Positions 22,351 to 32,950 of a stretch of 64,000 bases of DNA are shown here, piece by piece (position 1 is the first letter of the stretch; each line of letters begins with the position of its first letter). Source of the DNA: Apricaphanius iberus (Eukaryota > Chordata > Actinopteri > Cyprinodontiformes > Aphaniidae); contig JAPXFQ010001662.1 in NCBI GenBank assembly GCA_028564705.1, positions 4,338,001 to 4,402,000 of the forward strand. Direction: 5' to 3'. The notes under the pieces were generated by a model that was given only the letters and a program-made list of their open reading frames with translations, had not been told where the DNA came from and did no database searches. The position numbers were made by a program, and so were the translations under genes.

Positions 22351-23570
22351 TACAAATGCGATCATATTTGTGAATCTAAACAGATTATAGAGATAATGTA
22401 GAGAGCTCTCTTCCTGTCTAATTCACTAGGAAACAGGAAGAGAAAATATATTTATTAAATCTGAAGAGTAGATAAAAACAAATCCAGTGCTCCACCTGAA
22501 ACAGCGGATTAGCTGCAGGAACCCATTCTATTGCAGGACTCTCAATTGTGAATTAAAGTTGAAGTTTCTCTGCACAGAAAGGGCAAGCACAGAAAAGGTT
22601 GCGAAGGGAACACATTTTTTTTGTTGGCCATATTTTTCTGGGGTGAATACATATTTTCCATCTTTGTGCTATATGTGGATTTTAATGTCTGCCATTTGAG
22701 AAACAAAACACATAATCCTTTGGCTTTTAACTGTTGTTAATTTAATAAAGATGTGATTTTCAATACCTGTTTATACCCTCCAGTGGTTATTGTAATGAAA
22801 AGTGAAACAGAGGAATAATAGGATAGGAATAGTTAATAATAATTGTTAATAATTGCTCAGGCATACTGAGGAAGGCATGCACTTTTATTTATGCTAACAC
22901 CACTGTACTCTCTGGTTGTAAGATGTGTGGATAAATCCCCACATCTTAATGCACTTTCAGTTTAAAGTTGGCCCCTTATTTTTTTATGTATATTGTTTTG
23001 ATAAAATAATGCTTTAACATGATCATTTTCATATTCTAATTAGAACGCTTAACCAAAAAATATGTTGCTTGTAAATAAGTTAGTCGAATGCACAGAATAC
23101 ATGCATGTGTTGTCAAATGGTCAGGATGGTACCACCTCTGCATCAATTTGAGCCAGGAAAAACCCTGGTATGAGTGGTCTGTATGTACGTTGGGAAAAAC
23201 TGGTGCTTTGTATGCTCTCATTGTGAATTAAAATGGAAAGAATATAAAAAGTTAATTCCTGTTACTTTATTCAAACCCCAAACAAATAAAATGAAGATGT
23301 ATTTAACATTTTAACGAGTTTTCATAAATATGAATGTCAAAAATAAAGGTTTAAATAGCATTTTTGTAAATATGATTTACCATATAGACAAACCCACACC
23401 CACCATTACCATACGTGGAATAGGACATCTTATTGGGACCAATGCTATAATGCTCGGATGGCCAGATGTATGGAGTTTATTTAAAATTTCCAAATAAATT
23501 TTTTTTAAAAAAGCTAAACGTATTGCTTTTAATTTGCTCACTTCTGTTTTTTTTCTGAGAAGTTACTGGT
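22351..23570. other. Stretch without recognisable gene
   Basis: AT-rich with no domain-bearing frame and no terminal repeats seen. Confidence 0.6.
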
Positions 23571-23861
23571 GCCTATCTCCAGCTGTCAACGGGCAAGAGG
23601 CGGGGTACACCCTGGACAGGTCGCCAGTCCATCACAGGACAAACAACCATGCAAGCACACACCCACACTTAAGGACAATTTAGAGTGATCAATTAACCTG
23701 ACAGTCATGTTTTTGGACTGTGGGAGGAAGCTGGAGTACCTGGAGAGAGTGCACGGAGGGAACATGCAAACTCCATGCAGAAAGGCCCTGGGCCGGGATA
23801 CGAACCCACAACCTTCTTGCTGCAAGGCAACAGTGCTAACCACTGCTCCACCGTACAGCCC
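23571..23861 (-). mobile_element. SINE-like repeat with tRNA-like head, minus strand
   Basis: Read on the minus strand from 23861, it has GGCTGTACGGTGGAGCAGTG, a tRNA-like A-box region, then a B-box-like GGTTCGTATCC, then the long conserved body with 'ggagtttgcatgttc' and 'cctcccacagtcc'. It is the same family as 50514-50881. The 3' end is truncated: the GATG tail is missing. The numerous frames over it are repeat artefacts. Confidence 0.85.
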
Positions 23862-24149
23862 AAGAATCCAAACATATGAAGCCATTTTTGTTATCTTGGA
23901 AGATGAAATAAGCTTTGTTGTGCTCTACTGAGGAATGAAGATTTCCAATTAATGCCTACTAGATGTCAGAAGCCAAACAGTATAGTCAGGGATCGAAGTT
24001 TTCTAGCTCTAGTAGCGGAAAACACGTATTCTTTTTCCAGAACTTGGTGGGTTTTGTGCAAGAAAATCAAGATTTCACCAAGAGCCTCGTGTTTTATGTA
24101 CAGCAAAAATGAGCAAATCTATATTAAACAGAAATGTATTTTTACATGC
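23862..24149. other. Stretch between repeats
   Basis: No feature recognised; it may contain a decayed start of the adjoining TTAA-type MITE. Confidence 0.4.
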
Positions 24150-24483
24150 TTTTAATCCAACTGATTCCAATTTTCACTAACCGGCGATTTCAATGACGTT
24201 GCAGCCGTCCAACATTAGAGCTGTAGTCGGAAAGCGAGCTTAGTCCAATTGGTAATTTTCTTTGGGCAATTTTGAAACATGCAAACACAAAACATGTTAA
24301 AGTTTGCAGTAAAAATGTTTGCAGAGTAAAAGCCCTGTTGACAGTACAACCGGGATGCCATATTAGAGTGACGTAATGAAATTGCTTGTTAGTGTAGTTG
24401 GATTAAAACAGCACCTCTGAGATGATCAGAACTCAAGGGGGAATAGTGCTTGGTATTCAAAACATTAGTAAAATGAAGGAGTA
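24150..24483. mobile_element. Fragment of the TTAA MITE family
   Basis: Parallels 49555-49915 of the second full copy ('gatttcaatgacgttgca', then 'acacaaaacatgtt' against 'acgcgaaacatgtt'). It stops at 'aaaatgaaggagta', exactly where the Tc1 element begins, so the Tc1 inserted into it. Confidence 0.7.
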
Positions 24484-25189
24484 CAGTGAGGAGAACAAGT
24501 ATTTGATATACTGCTGATTTTTGAAGTTTTCCCACTTACAAAGCATTTAGAGGTATGTCATTTGTATCAAAGGTACTCTTCAACTGTGAAAGACAGAATC
24601 TAAAATAAAAATGCAGAAAATCACAGCCAAAGACTTTTTTAAAATAATTTCCACTTTATTGCATGACATAAGTATTTGATAGATCAGACAAAAAAAAAAT
24701 CAATGTTTGGTACAGAAACCTTTGCTTGCAACTACAGAGAACAGACGTTTTCTGTAGTTCTTCACCGAGGGAGATTGACCATTGTCTTGAACTTCTTCCA
24801 TTTTCTAATTATTGCAACAGTTGTTGCCTTCTCACCAAACTGCTTGCCTATTGTCCTGTAGCCCATCCCAGCCTTGTGCAGCTCTACAATTTTCTCCCTG
24901 ATGTATTTAATAGAGGTAATGAGTTCAAACATGTGCAGTTAATACAGGTAATGAGTGGAGAACAGGAGGCTTTCTTAAAGAAGAACTAACAGGTCTGTGG
25001 GAGCCTGAATTCCTACTGGTTGATAGGCGATCAAATACTTATGTCATGCAATAAAATGGATATTACGTATTTTAAAAATCATTCACTTTGATTTTCTGCT
25101 TCTTTTTTTTTTTGATTCTGTCCCTCACAGTTGAAGAGTTCCTTTAATATAAATTACAGCAGTGTATCAAACACTTGTTCCTCCCAGTG
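24484..25189 (-). mobile_element. Tc1/mariner element, internally deleted, 706 bp
   Basis: Left end CAGTGAGGAGAACAAGTATT and inverted right end CACTGGGAGGAACAAGTGTT, with TA at 24482-24483 and 25190-25191. A second pair of near-terminal repeats ('caactgtgaaagacagaatc' and its inverse near 25120) is typical of fish Tc1. The minus strand at about 24900-24700 keeps a decayed transposase helix-turn-helix stretch; the catalytic part is gone. Confidence 0.9.
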
Positions 25190-25402
25190 TATGTATATTT
25201 ATGTATATATATATATATATAGTTTAATGTCCCCTTTTTAATAACTATTTTCTCCTTATTCTGTTCTCTAAGTCAAAAAACATTGAACACCAAATATTTT
25301 TAAAAGAAATTGACTGTTCTCTCACTTCTACAAAACACCTTCATCTGTGGTTTTCATCCCCAACAGTGATATTGATATCATCATCTTGTTGGAAAAGTGG
25401 AG

Positions 25403-25403
<1 letters not shown>

Positions 25404-25449
<46 letters not shown>
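25404..25449. repeat. (CT)n microsatellite
   Basis: About 23 uninterrupted CT units. Confidence 0.97.
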
Positions 25450-25450
<1 letters not shown>

Positions 25451-25659
25451 ACTATACTTTCACAATCTTCTCACTTTGCATTTCATCATGCACATTTACA
25501 CTTCCCAGTGCATGTTCACATCTCAGATATAGTAATATTCTTTCCTGTTATTCAGAGTATATCACGTGCAAGCTTATAGTTGAGTATTTGCATGCCCGTG
25601 TATATGTGTCAACAGGCTTCAGTGGCCTGTTGAACCACTTAAAGGATTCTATTTAACGG

Positions 25660-25800
25660 GTCAGCCGAGCAATTAATCAAGGGTTTAATTGGAATCCCAA
25701 GTGGAGTGACATGATTTATGCAAATAAGGTCATTAATATGCAAGCCTGCATTCAACGCTTAAATTAAAATGGCTCATCCGCTAGTACAGGCTAGCACTTT
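25660..25800. promoter_or_regulatory. Candidate conserved regulatory segment
   Basis: No transposon hallmark. Contains an exact POU octamer ATGCAAAT at 25718-25725, a second 'atatgcaa' close by, and several AATTAA/TTAAT homeodomain-type cores within 140 bases. Suggestive only; conservation cannot be judged from one sequence. Confidence 0.25.
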
Positions 25801-26413
25801 CATTACGGTAAATTAGGGTGTGATAATAACTCCAAATGCACATATTTATTTTCAACAGACAGTCTGAATAAGACATGCCCATAGCAAGAAAAAATGTGAA
25901 AATAAGGAAGTTCTCACAAGGGAGACAGTAGGGAGTAGGCAATGCTAATGCTGTTAATTTTACCTCATTAGAAAAACACTGCTATCTGCAGGGCTCCAGT
26001 TTTAATTGGATCACCTTGCAATTTAAACTACATTTGGTTTCTAATCACCTCCCCCCACCCAATATTTTATAAATGATATTGCAGGGGTAGTTTGAGACGG
26101 ACCAAAATTATTTACTTGGTCAGTAGAGAGCATTGATGGCAGTGTCTTAGCTATCCTACTGCACTTGGTAACTGTACTTTAAAAACGTTTTTTGCTCCTT
26201 GCTCTGAAGTGTCCAGTTCACTCACCTCACTAAATTCAACAACATTTAGCGAGGGCTACAGTGCCGTTGGAAAAACTATTTGCAGCCCCATGGATTTCCT
26301 TCTGAGTTTATTAATATTACATGTTTTGTTAAATTTTGTCATTGCCAACTAAAGTGTATTGAACAACTAATGGAATAAGAACACTTATGATTGCAATTCT
26401 TATCATTCATTAA
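25801..26413. other. Stretch without recognisable gene
   Basis: No frame or repeat recognised; a poly-C run lies near 26050. Confidence 0.5.
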
Positions 26414-27503
26414 AGGAGAAGTTCATTTTTTTCAACCTGGAACTTTTTTTTGTGCAAATAATACGTTAATTTACTCACCCAGACAAGTTTGGAGCCACTT
26501 GCAGTCCTTCGGGAGAACTTTTCTTCCAGTTGTGATCAGGGTGTATCCGTATATTGGGAGTAAATCGGGGAAGGAGTTATGCCACCTATAATAACGGATT
26601 ATTTGCCCCAAAACGCTTTCATTTAACCAATGTTTTGTTATTAAACGTCAGAACAACTCCCCTTGTAGTTCAGAACATCTAAGAAGTTTTTATTTGTTCG
26701 GTTCTGGGGTGATTAATTGGCAGTAATACAGCAACACTATTGCGCAATTAAAATTATGTCACTGCCGTGCTCCATTCCAGGTTTAGTCTGAGCAGCACTT
26801 TCACTCTTTGCTTTATGGTGGTCGGCTAGACAGAACTTGCTTCTGCAAATATGAGTGTGGTTCATGTTTGCATGTTGACGAATTGGACTAAGTTCTGCTT
26901 CAACAGGTTCCTACGTAGGTTGCAGAAACGCAACTACAGCTTCAATGGTGGATGGCTGCTACGTCATTAAATCGGCGGTTACTGCAAGTTCGAATCGGTT
27001 GTATTAAAAGCCTGTAAGACAGGGGCGTCACGTGGCGTAGTGGTTAGAATGGGCGCCCCACGTGCAGAGGCTTCAGTCCTCAATGCGGCCATCCCTGGTT
27101 TGAGTCCCTTCCCAGGCGATCTTTGCTGCATTTCTTCCCCCACCTCTCCCCCTTCAAACTCTGTCCACTGTCAAAAAAGGCCACTCTGACCCAAAAACCT
27201 TTTTAAAAAAAGTCTGTAAAATACCCCAAAAGCTTATACTTTAGCATCTCCGAGACATTTTGAACTCACAGGGGAATATCACTAACTATTCATAAAAAAA
27301 AATGGTTAAATGAAGGAGTTTTGGGGCAGATAATGTTTTATTACAGGTGGCAAATCTCCTGCCCCGATTGACTCACATTTTATGGATTTATGCTGATAAA
27401 CTTCTCCCAAAGGACTCCAAATTTGTCTGGGTGAGTAAATGAACATCAAATATGAATATTTGCTAAAAAATAGATTCAGATTGAAAAAAAGTTAATTTCC
27501 CCT
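26414..27503. mobile_element. TTAA-flanked MITE, Kolobok-like, with a SINE inside
   Basis: TTAA at 26410-26413 and 27504-27507. The long imperfect inverted ends are left AGGAGAAGTTCATTTTTTTC and right, inverted, AGGGGAAATTAACTTTTTTT, both continuing into 'tcaa.ctg' and 'ctcacccagacaa.tttgga'. A second full copy is at 49256-50165. A tRNA-type SINE was inserted at 27021-27211. No transposase frame. Kolobok is preferred over piggyBac because the ends start AGG rather than CC. Confidence 0.82.
27021..27211 (+). mobile_element. tRNA-derived SINE
   Basis: A-box-like TGGCGTAGTGG at 27033-27043 and B-box-like GGTTTGAGTCC at 27097-27107 give internal RNA polymerase III promoter spacing. The body ('gaggcttcagtcctc', 'ctgtccactgtc') and the A-rich tail match a common teleost tRNA-SINE that I recognise (ROn-1-like). 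The flanks carry a weak direct repeat CTGTAA (27012 and 27214). Confidence 0.8.
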
Positions 27504-27690
27504 TTAAGCTCTGAGATGTTTTATAGGATATAAATATTATTGGATAGAAAAAGATGAAGACCGCCACGTTAGTGATGACGTCATCACGTCAGCGTGACGT
27601 GATGCACAAAAACGACTGCACACTAAAATCATCGGTTTCACTCACAGCCCCCGTCACTTCCTCACCTGGTCTGTGATGTCACTTCTCTTA

Positions 27691-27980
27691 GGCTATGTTC
27701 ACACTGCAGGTGAAAGCGCATCAAATCCGACTTTTTTGCCCCTATGCGACCCATATCTGATCTTTTTCTGGCGGTCTGAACGGACCGAGAAAAAAAACGA
27801 ACAAGCAGCCACTGCTCCAAACAAGGCTGTCGTTGAAGCACAAGCTCTCCTTTTTCTTGTGGTCATTCTTTCTCTGATTAATTGGTCAAAATTCCGTTGG
27901 TTCCGACTATGCAAGAATTGATAGACTGCTGAAAAAATGCTTCAGAATTGAGCATTAAAACCTGCAGTGTGAACGTAGCC
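27691..27980. mobile_element. Harbinger-type MITE, 290 bp
   Basis: Terminal inverted repeats GGCTATGTTCACACTGCAGG and GGCTACGTTCACACTGCAGG differ at one of 20 positions. The 3-bp target duplication TTA stands on both sides (27688-27690 and 27981-27983), as in PIF-Harbinger. No coding capacity. Confidence 0.9.
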
Positions 27981-27983
27981 TTA

Positions 27984-28743
27984 GTCTAAACTGGACTCTA
28001 AGAAATACAGAAAGGAGTGGGAAACAAACCCTGACTTGAAACATAACATTTTCAAGCATATTATGTACATTAGGTCACTACCGTACCTTTGTGAGGTGGT
28101 CGATGCTATTGACGACTTACCATTATATAGATTAACTGCTCAATAAACGCAGAGGGGCTAACATTTCATGTTTTCAAGAAAGTAGACACTATGAAATAAG
28201 ATTTTACAATTTTTTAAATTGACCAAATAAATGTGGAGTTCACAGTTGAAATCGTCTTCAGAATCGTACTAGTGATCCTTTTATTTAGCCTAATAAACAT
28301 GATCAGAAATGACTGTATTTGATAGATAAAATAGGTTATTACCTTTAAAAAAACAAACAATCCATATTTCTTCCATGACAAGAGGTTTCCCATAATGTCA
28401 TATGAAATAAACTTATGAAATCTTAGTGAAATCTCTGACTTCCTTTTGTAAATATGTCAGTAATACTAGAAATAGCAATATAAAGTGTTTTTCACAAAGT
28501 ATTCACATTCATTATTTTTTTCATTAGCATGATCTGGTAGTAATTAATTATTGTACATTAACTGAGCCAGAAAATATTTTTGTTTTTGAGTTTCTGTCTA
28601 GCCCAACAGCAGTCAGATCAAGCTGAAAATGGATAAAATCAGTTGCTTTCTTGGTGTATCTCTAGCTTCATCCCTAGTCTGTTGTAGTTTAGTTCAAATC
28701 ACAGGTCTTTAGGATGAAATAATGTAAATGTTATATAGTAAAC
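27984..28743. other. Stretch without recognisable gene
   Basis: AT-rich; no frame, repeat or terminal structure recognised. Confidence 0.55.
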
Positions 28744-29539
28744 CGGGAGTTGACAATGTCAGACACACATCACAATTATAGTCATTTATAATTGACCAGC
28801 CACACCCAGGAAATTGGAGTAAATGGAACATTACGTACAGCTACTGATGATGCACTTCGTTCTGTGCCTGTACAAAAAATGGATGGGACTGTCATCTTCT
28901 TCATCAAATATTGCCTTTTTTCATTGTATACCTCTGGTGTGAAATGCTCCTCACAGACAATATATCGATGCATTTTCTCCACAGGTGGTGTTGGAGGATT
29001 TCCCCGAGCATTAAGGCATTCTCTTCTTTGTTCCAAATTGGTGGGAGTTCTATGAAAAATACTATTGCTGTATGTCTTCGGCTTGTTTTTATAACAGTTT
29101 GCTACACAAGTAACAACCATTTTCTTGAATTAGACTTGCAAATACTCAAACTATGGCAACAAAAACACTCTGTGCAGTGAGTGTCACTCATTTTTATTTA
29201 CAGAAGCAGGTGGCTTTGCAGTGGTGGCTTACAGCAGTGCTTTGTTGTAGTAGAGTCCCAAGTTTAAATCGGCTCCTGCAATTCCTTTTGTTACTTCTTA
29301 TTAATCCTGATGAACTCAAAAATCATATCAGCTGCAAATGAATCATAATCAAGTCATTTTAATCACTTTTGCACACATGCTACTTGCTCTCATTCACTTC
29401 CACTGTTTATGCTAAGCTGAAGCAAAGCTGAAGCAGATCAAGAGAATATCTGGGCTGGTTACAAAATGTTTTTTTTTCTCACTTATCTAACTCTGTCGAA
29501 TGTGGCAACAGCCCACATTTTAAGGGGTGGAATATCACT
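28744..29539 (-). mobile_element. Kolobok-like element 5' part with THAP frame
   Basis: The right border is TTAA (29540-29543) followed inward, on the minus strand, by AGTGATATTCCACCCC, the kind of end seen in the TTAA elements of this window. About 420 bases inside it starts a minus-strand THAP-domain frame. THAP domains are the N-terminal DNA-binding modules of Kolobok and P-type transposases. The catalytic region and the left end are absent, so the left border is only approximate. Confidence 0.55.
28782..29120 (-). CDS. THAP zinc-finger protein fragment, transposon-derived
   Basis: A 112-codon frame starting MVVTCVANCYKN. A C-x3-C pair at residues 5 and 9 is followed about 50 residues later by C-x2-H (CEEHF) and then TVPSIF: the C2CH zinc ligands, the conserved phenylalanine and the closing VPSIF-type motif of a THAP domain of about 85 residues. 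The usual tryptophan of the second helix is replaced (RRECLN). The frame ends soon after the domain (VNYK, stop), whereas a transposase would continue for hundreds of residues. The domain would bind DNA in the nucleus. It is probably the first exon or a truncated remnant of a Kolobok-like transposase; a domesticated host THAP gene is less likely. Confidence 0.6.
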   Translation of the reverse strand: MVVTCVANCYKNKPKTYSNSIFHRTPTNLEQRRECLNARGNPPTPPVEKMHRYIVCEEHFTPEVYNEKRQYLMKKMTVPSIFCTGTERSASSVAVRNVPFTPISWVWLVNYK

Positions 29540-29543
29540 TTAA

Positions 29544-30824
29544 ATGCCACATTTGTCATCTTGTAGCAGTGCTGGTCTTGATACAATTAATGTAGAATGA
29601 TTGATCTTCGAATTTGTATTTAGTTTCAGGCACTAAATCAAATTTTGATTGAAATATAAAGCTCTGCTTTGCAAGTTTGGGAAAATGGACACTTGGTATG
29701 TGATTGTCATGTGGGGGTTGTAGCTGCAAGGTTTAATGCAAACAGCTAGTGAATCATTTTCATCATAAAGCTAGGTGGAAATGGAGAAATGACACCCTCT
29801 TACAGAGGTTTTTCTATTTTGTATTATCTTTAAACTCTTGTCTCCCCACATAAATAATCTGTAGCCTATATTTAAATATTTGCACTCACCATGACAGAAC
29901 TAAATGCAATTCGATGTCATTAGCTAAAGGTTACGTAGGCTATGTCTTAGTTTTATTTATCAAATCGTTTTATGCAGCTTGATATGGATGAACTTAAGTA
30001 CACAATGCTACATTTGTTACATTTGTATTAAATTAACAATTGCAATTCAGTACTATGTCTTACTTTTTGAAACATCTGTAGATCATTTAGTATAAAGGAT
30101 ACCATGCTGAAAAGTCTAATAATCTCACCACATGAAAAACAGATGAAACCACTTTAAGTGAATAATATACCCTCAGTATGCTGGTGATGGTGGTGTTGGG
30201 AGGGGGGGTTGTTCTGCTTTATTATTCAGCTCAAGTGTCAGAGCAGAAATGAGAGTAATATTTTCTCTGAAACTTCCTTAAAAATCCAAATTTATTTATT
30301 TAAGAAATTTCCCTGTTTTTAAAGCTGGATTTTCACTGTTTAGTTAAAAAAAAAATCCTTTACAATTCTTTAAAATCTGTCATAAATATTTATCACTGTA
30401 ATGAAAAACTTAAATCATGTTCTTATGACTGCAATGATAAAGATTTAATCAGAAAATGTTTATGGATTCATTGAAAGTCACATTTTCAAAAGGAACACAT
30501 TATTATTTGTTATTTATAGTCCAAACGGAAAGCTACTGTTTAACTTACTCAAGTTTGTCAGCTGTTTTACTTAGATTTTTTTACTGCTTATGTGGGTTTA
30601 TATAAAACTTTATGGATAACTTGAAAGGTTTTTTCTTTAGTGTTTAACATCTGCTGGTATTTGTCAAAAGCTTAATAACCAACTAGTATTGGAAAAGTAC
30701 ATCTTTCACCACCAAAACAGCCCTCACCTGTTGAACACTGATCTTTACCAGACATGAGAAAGTTGATGATGTTGGGGGACATCTCTCTGTTGGTCGGGTT
30801 TGTTTGTTGTGCACACTCCACTGT
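29544..30824. other. Stretch without recognisable gene
   Basis: AT-rich; no frame, repeat border or terminal repeat recognised. Confidence 0.55.
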
Positions 30825-31060
30825 TACATTGCTGGTGCACCTAAATAAATTAGAATATCATAAGAATTTGAAATATTTTTGTAATTCAGTTCAAAACGTG
30901 AAACTCAAATTTCAGATATATGTTGTTTATAGACAAAGTGATGCATTACAATTTTATTTCTGATAATTTTAATGATTAAAGCTTATGCTGATGAAAGCAC
31001 AAAATTAAATATTTCTGGAAATGTTAAATTTTGTTACACAGGAACAATAAATATAATTTT
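30825..31060. mobile_element. Tc1/mariner end fragment
   Basis: 'ggtgcacctaaataaattag' followed by 'aatatcat' and 'gtgaaactcaaat' resembles the end of a fish mariner/Tc1 family reading CAGGTGCATCTCAAAAAATT. No second end and no transposase. Confidence 0.5.
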
Positions 31061-31065
31061 TGATT

Positions 31066-31390
31066 CATATCCATCCATCTATTATCTTCTGGTTAACCTG
31101 GGGACGAGTTACAGGGGCAGCAGCTGGGCTGGTTACATTGGTAATTTTACCAGGCAGCAATTCAGGAGGCATCGTAGTGAAATGGCTCTAACATCTCAAC
31201 TGGCTCTTTTTGATTTGAAAGAGCAGCAGCTCTATTCTGAACCCCTCCCAGATGACATAAGTTGTCATCCCCTCTATAAGAAAGGGTTTGAGACATCCTG
31301 AAAAGGAAATCAATTTCAGGCGCTTGTATCTGTATTCTTGTTCTTTATGTTGCTACCCAGCCATAAATTGGTGGGACAGTTTATTGACCA
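31066..31390 (-). mobile_element. RTE/Rex3-type LINE 3' fragment
   Basis: Starts with 'atccatccatctattatctt', the inverse of the GATG-type tail of Rex3, followed by wording I know from a common fish LINE end ('acctggggacgagttacagg', 'gaaagagcagcagctctatt', 'caatttcaggcgcttgtat'). The body is degenerate. The plus-strand frame across it (30972-31301) is a shadow without a known domain. Confidence 0.6.
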
Positions 31391-31567
31391 GTCAATCAAG
31401 AAGGAGTATGATTGGTCTATAAAATCATGTAAAAGTCTGATGACAAGGAGGTTGTAACGAACAAGATTTTTGGAAACTTCTTTCTTTTTTTCCAGAGGGA
31501 CTTGGCACCTCCCCATGCTGCGACCAACACTACTAATGTGGTTTGATGACCATTGTATTGCTATGCG

Positions 31568-32024
31568 TCATTGGCCAGCTAACTGCCCTGAAATAAACTC
31601 CATAGGGAATTTATAGATTATTACCAAGAGAAAGATGAGGGACACCAGAACTGACAATGCAGACAAGCTGAAGACTGCTAATAAAGCAACTTATGGCAGT
31701 TTTCCGCTTGTACCTAATTGACCTGATAAGGCCTTACTCAGTCCTGATTCCACTGTTTTTCCAATGGCAGAAGTCTGGTAGAGTTGGGCCAAGCCAATAC
31801 CATTTTTAGTACCAGCTTCGCAAGCGTTCCATCATTGGCCAGCTAACTGCCCTGAAATAAACTCCATAGGGAATTTATAGATTATTACCAAGAGAAAGAT
31901 GAGGGACACCAGAACTGACAATGCAGACAAGCTGAAGACTGCTAATTAAGCAACTTATGGCAGTTTTCTGCTTGTACCTAATTGACCTGATAAGGCCTTA
32001 CTCAGTCCTGATTCCATTGTTTTT
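31568..32024. repeat. 264-bp-period tandem duplication, 193-bp copies
   Basis: Bases 31568-31760 recur at 31832-32024 with three differences in 193 (about 98 percent identity). The 71-base spacer holds text typical of a DNA-transposon end ('tttttagtaccagcttcgca'), so the duplicated unit is probably part of a MITE. The high identity indicates a recent event. Confidence 0.93.
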
Positions 32025-32099
32025 GGGCAACATTGTCTTTTAACAACAATTGGATTGGCATTTTTAAAAGTCAGTACTGGCAGTGGATGTGTTTGCTGA

Positions 32100-32320
32100 A
32101 GAACAATGGCAACACCAAAACCAGCGATATGGTCCAATGCAGAGTTGCAGCATTTCAGAGCTTATTGACTGAAGAGAAGATTCAGTGGGAGCTGGATGGA
32201 ACTACTTGCTGCGAGAGGGTTTCAAGGAGGCGTCGAAGCTGATGGCTTCTCATGGCTACCAGCACACCAAAGCAATGCAGAGAGAAACAGAGCAAGCTGA
32301 AGTCCAAATACAACACCAAA
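32100..32320 (+). pseudogene. Myb/SANT-like domain remnant, transposon-derived
   Basis: In the frame through 32130-32215 one reads AAFQSLLTEEKIQWELDGTT, and after a frame change at about 32215 it continues EASKLMASHGYQ and then AMQRE. Together these fit a Myb/SANT-like DNA-binding domain of the type with the core 'L-x-x-L-x-x-E-x-I-Q-x-x-L-D-G-T-x-R-N', then 'M-x-x-x-G-Y-x-R-T-x-x-Q-C'. Such domains are carried by PIF-Harbinger accessory proteins and their host descendants. The frameshift, and cysteines replacing the usual arginine-asparagine after DGTT, show it is decayed. It directly follows the tandem-duplicated MITE-like unit, which suggests a shared origin. Confidence 0.6.
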
Positions 32321-32779
32321 AAACAAAACAAAAAGAAAGCAACAAACAAACTGTTTTTTAGCTTTAATATCTCTACATTTTATTTGATTTTATATTTAGT
32401 AGTTTGAAACAAAGTTTGACTAAGTATTTTAAACTGACGTTCTTTGGACACCAAATGGAAAGCTTTAGCCTTATGGCCATAATTTGCGGAAAACCCATTG
32501 TAACAACATATAATCAAGCTAACGTCATTTCAGATACAACCGGCACTGTGAGAAATGACCGAACACAATACAGGCCATGTCAAATAATGGACAAAAAAAG
32601 CTAAACCAGACACACGGTCTATAAAAATAACTTACTTTAGGTATTTCTTCATATTAAATGTTGAGTCTTTGTTAACTGGCAGACAAAGATTGCACTGCAC
32701 CATCAGAGGGTTTCGGCGGCATGCAGTATTAGGGGATAGACTACACAACGCAGAGACACACATTTCCCAAAATGTATAT

Positions 32780-32950
32780 ATTAACCTTTGAGGTGGAAAG
32801 TGGAAAACACAATAGTATGCCAGTGGTATTACTAAATTAACCTTATTCTGAATACCATTTTTAAAAATAATAGTAACTGTAACAGAATACAGTTACTCAT
32901 AATTGATATTCTAAATACCGGTAGCTGTATTCCGTTACTCCCCAACACTG
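32780..32950. mobile_element. hAT right-end fragment
   Basis: Ends 'tattccgttactccccaaca' plus 'ctg', the inverse of the CAGTGTTGGGGAGTAACG-type terminus of a common fish hAT family. The left end is missing. Confidence 0.7.

Noticed and set aside
27540..27610. Dense 'acgtcatcacgtcagcgtgacg' repeats resembling CRE/ATF sites
   Set aside because: Suggestive of cAMP-response elements, but very short and placed directly between two MITEs. Fish MITE termini often contain such CpG palindromes, so a regulatory call is not justified.
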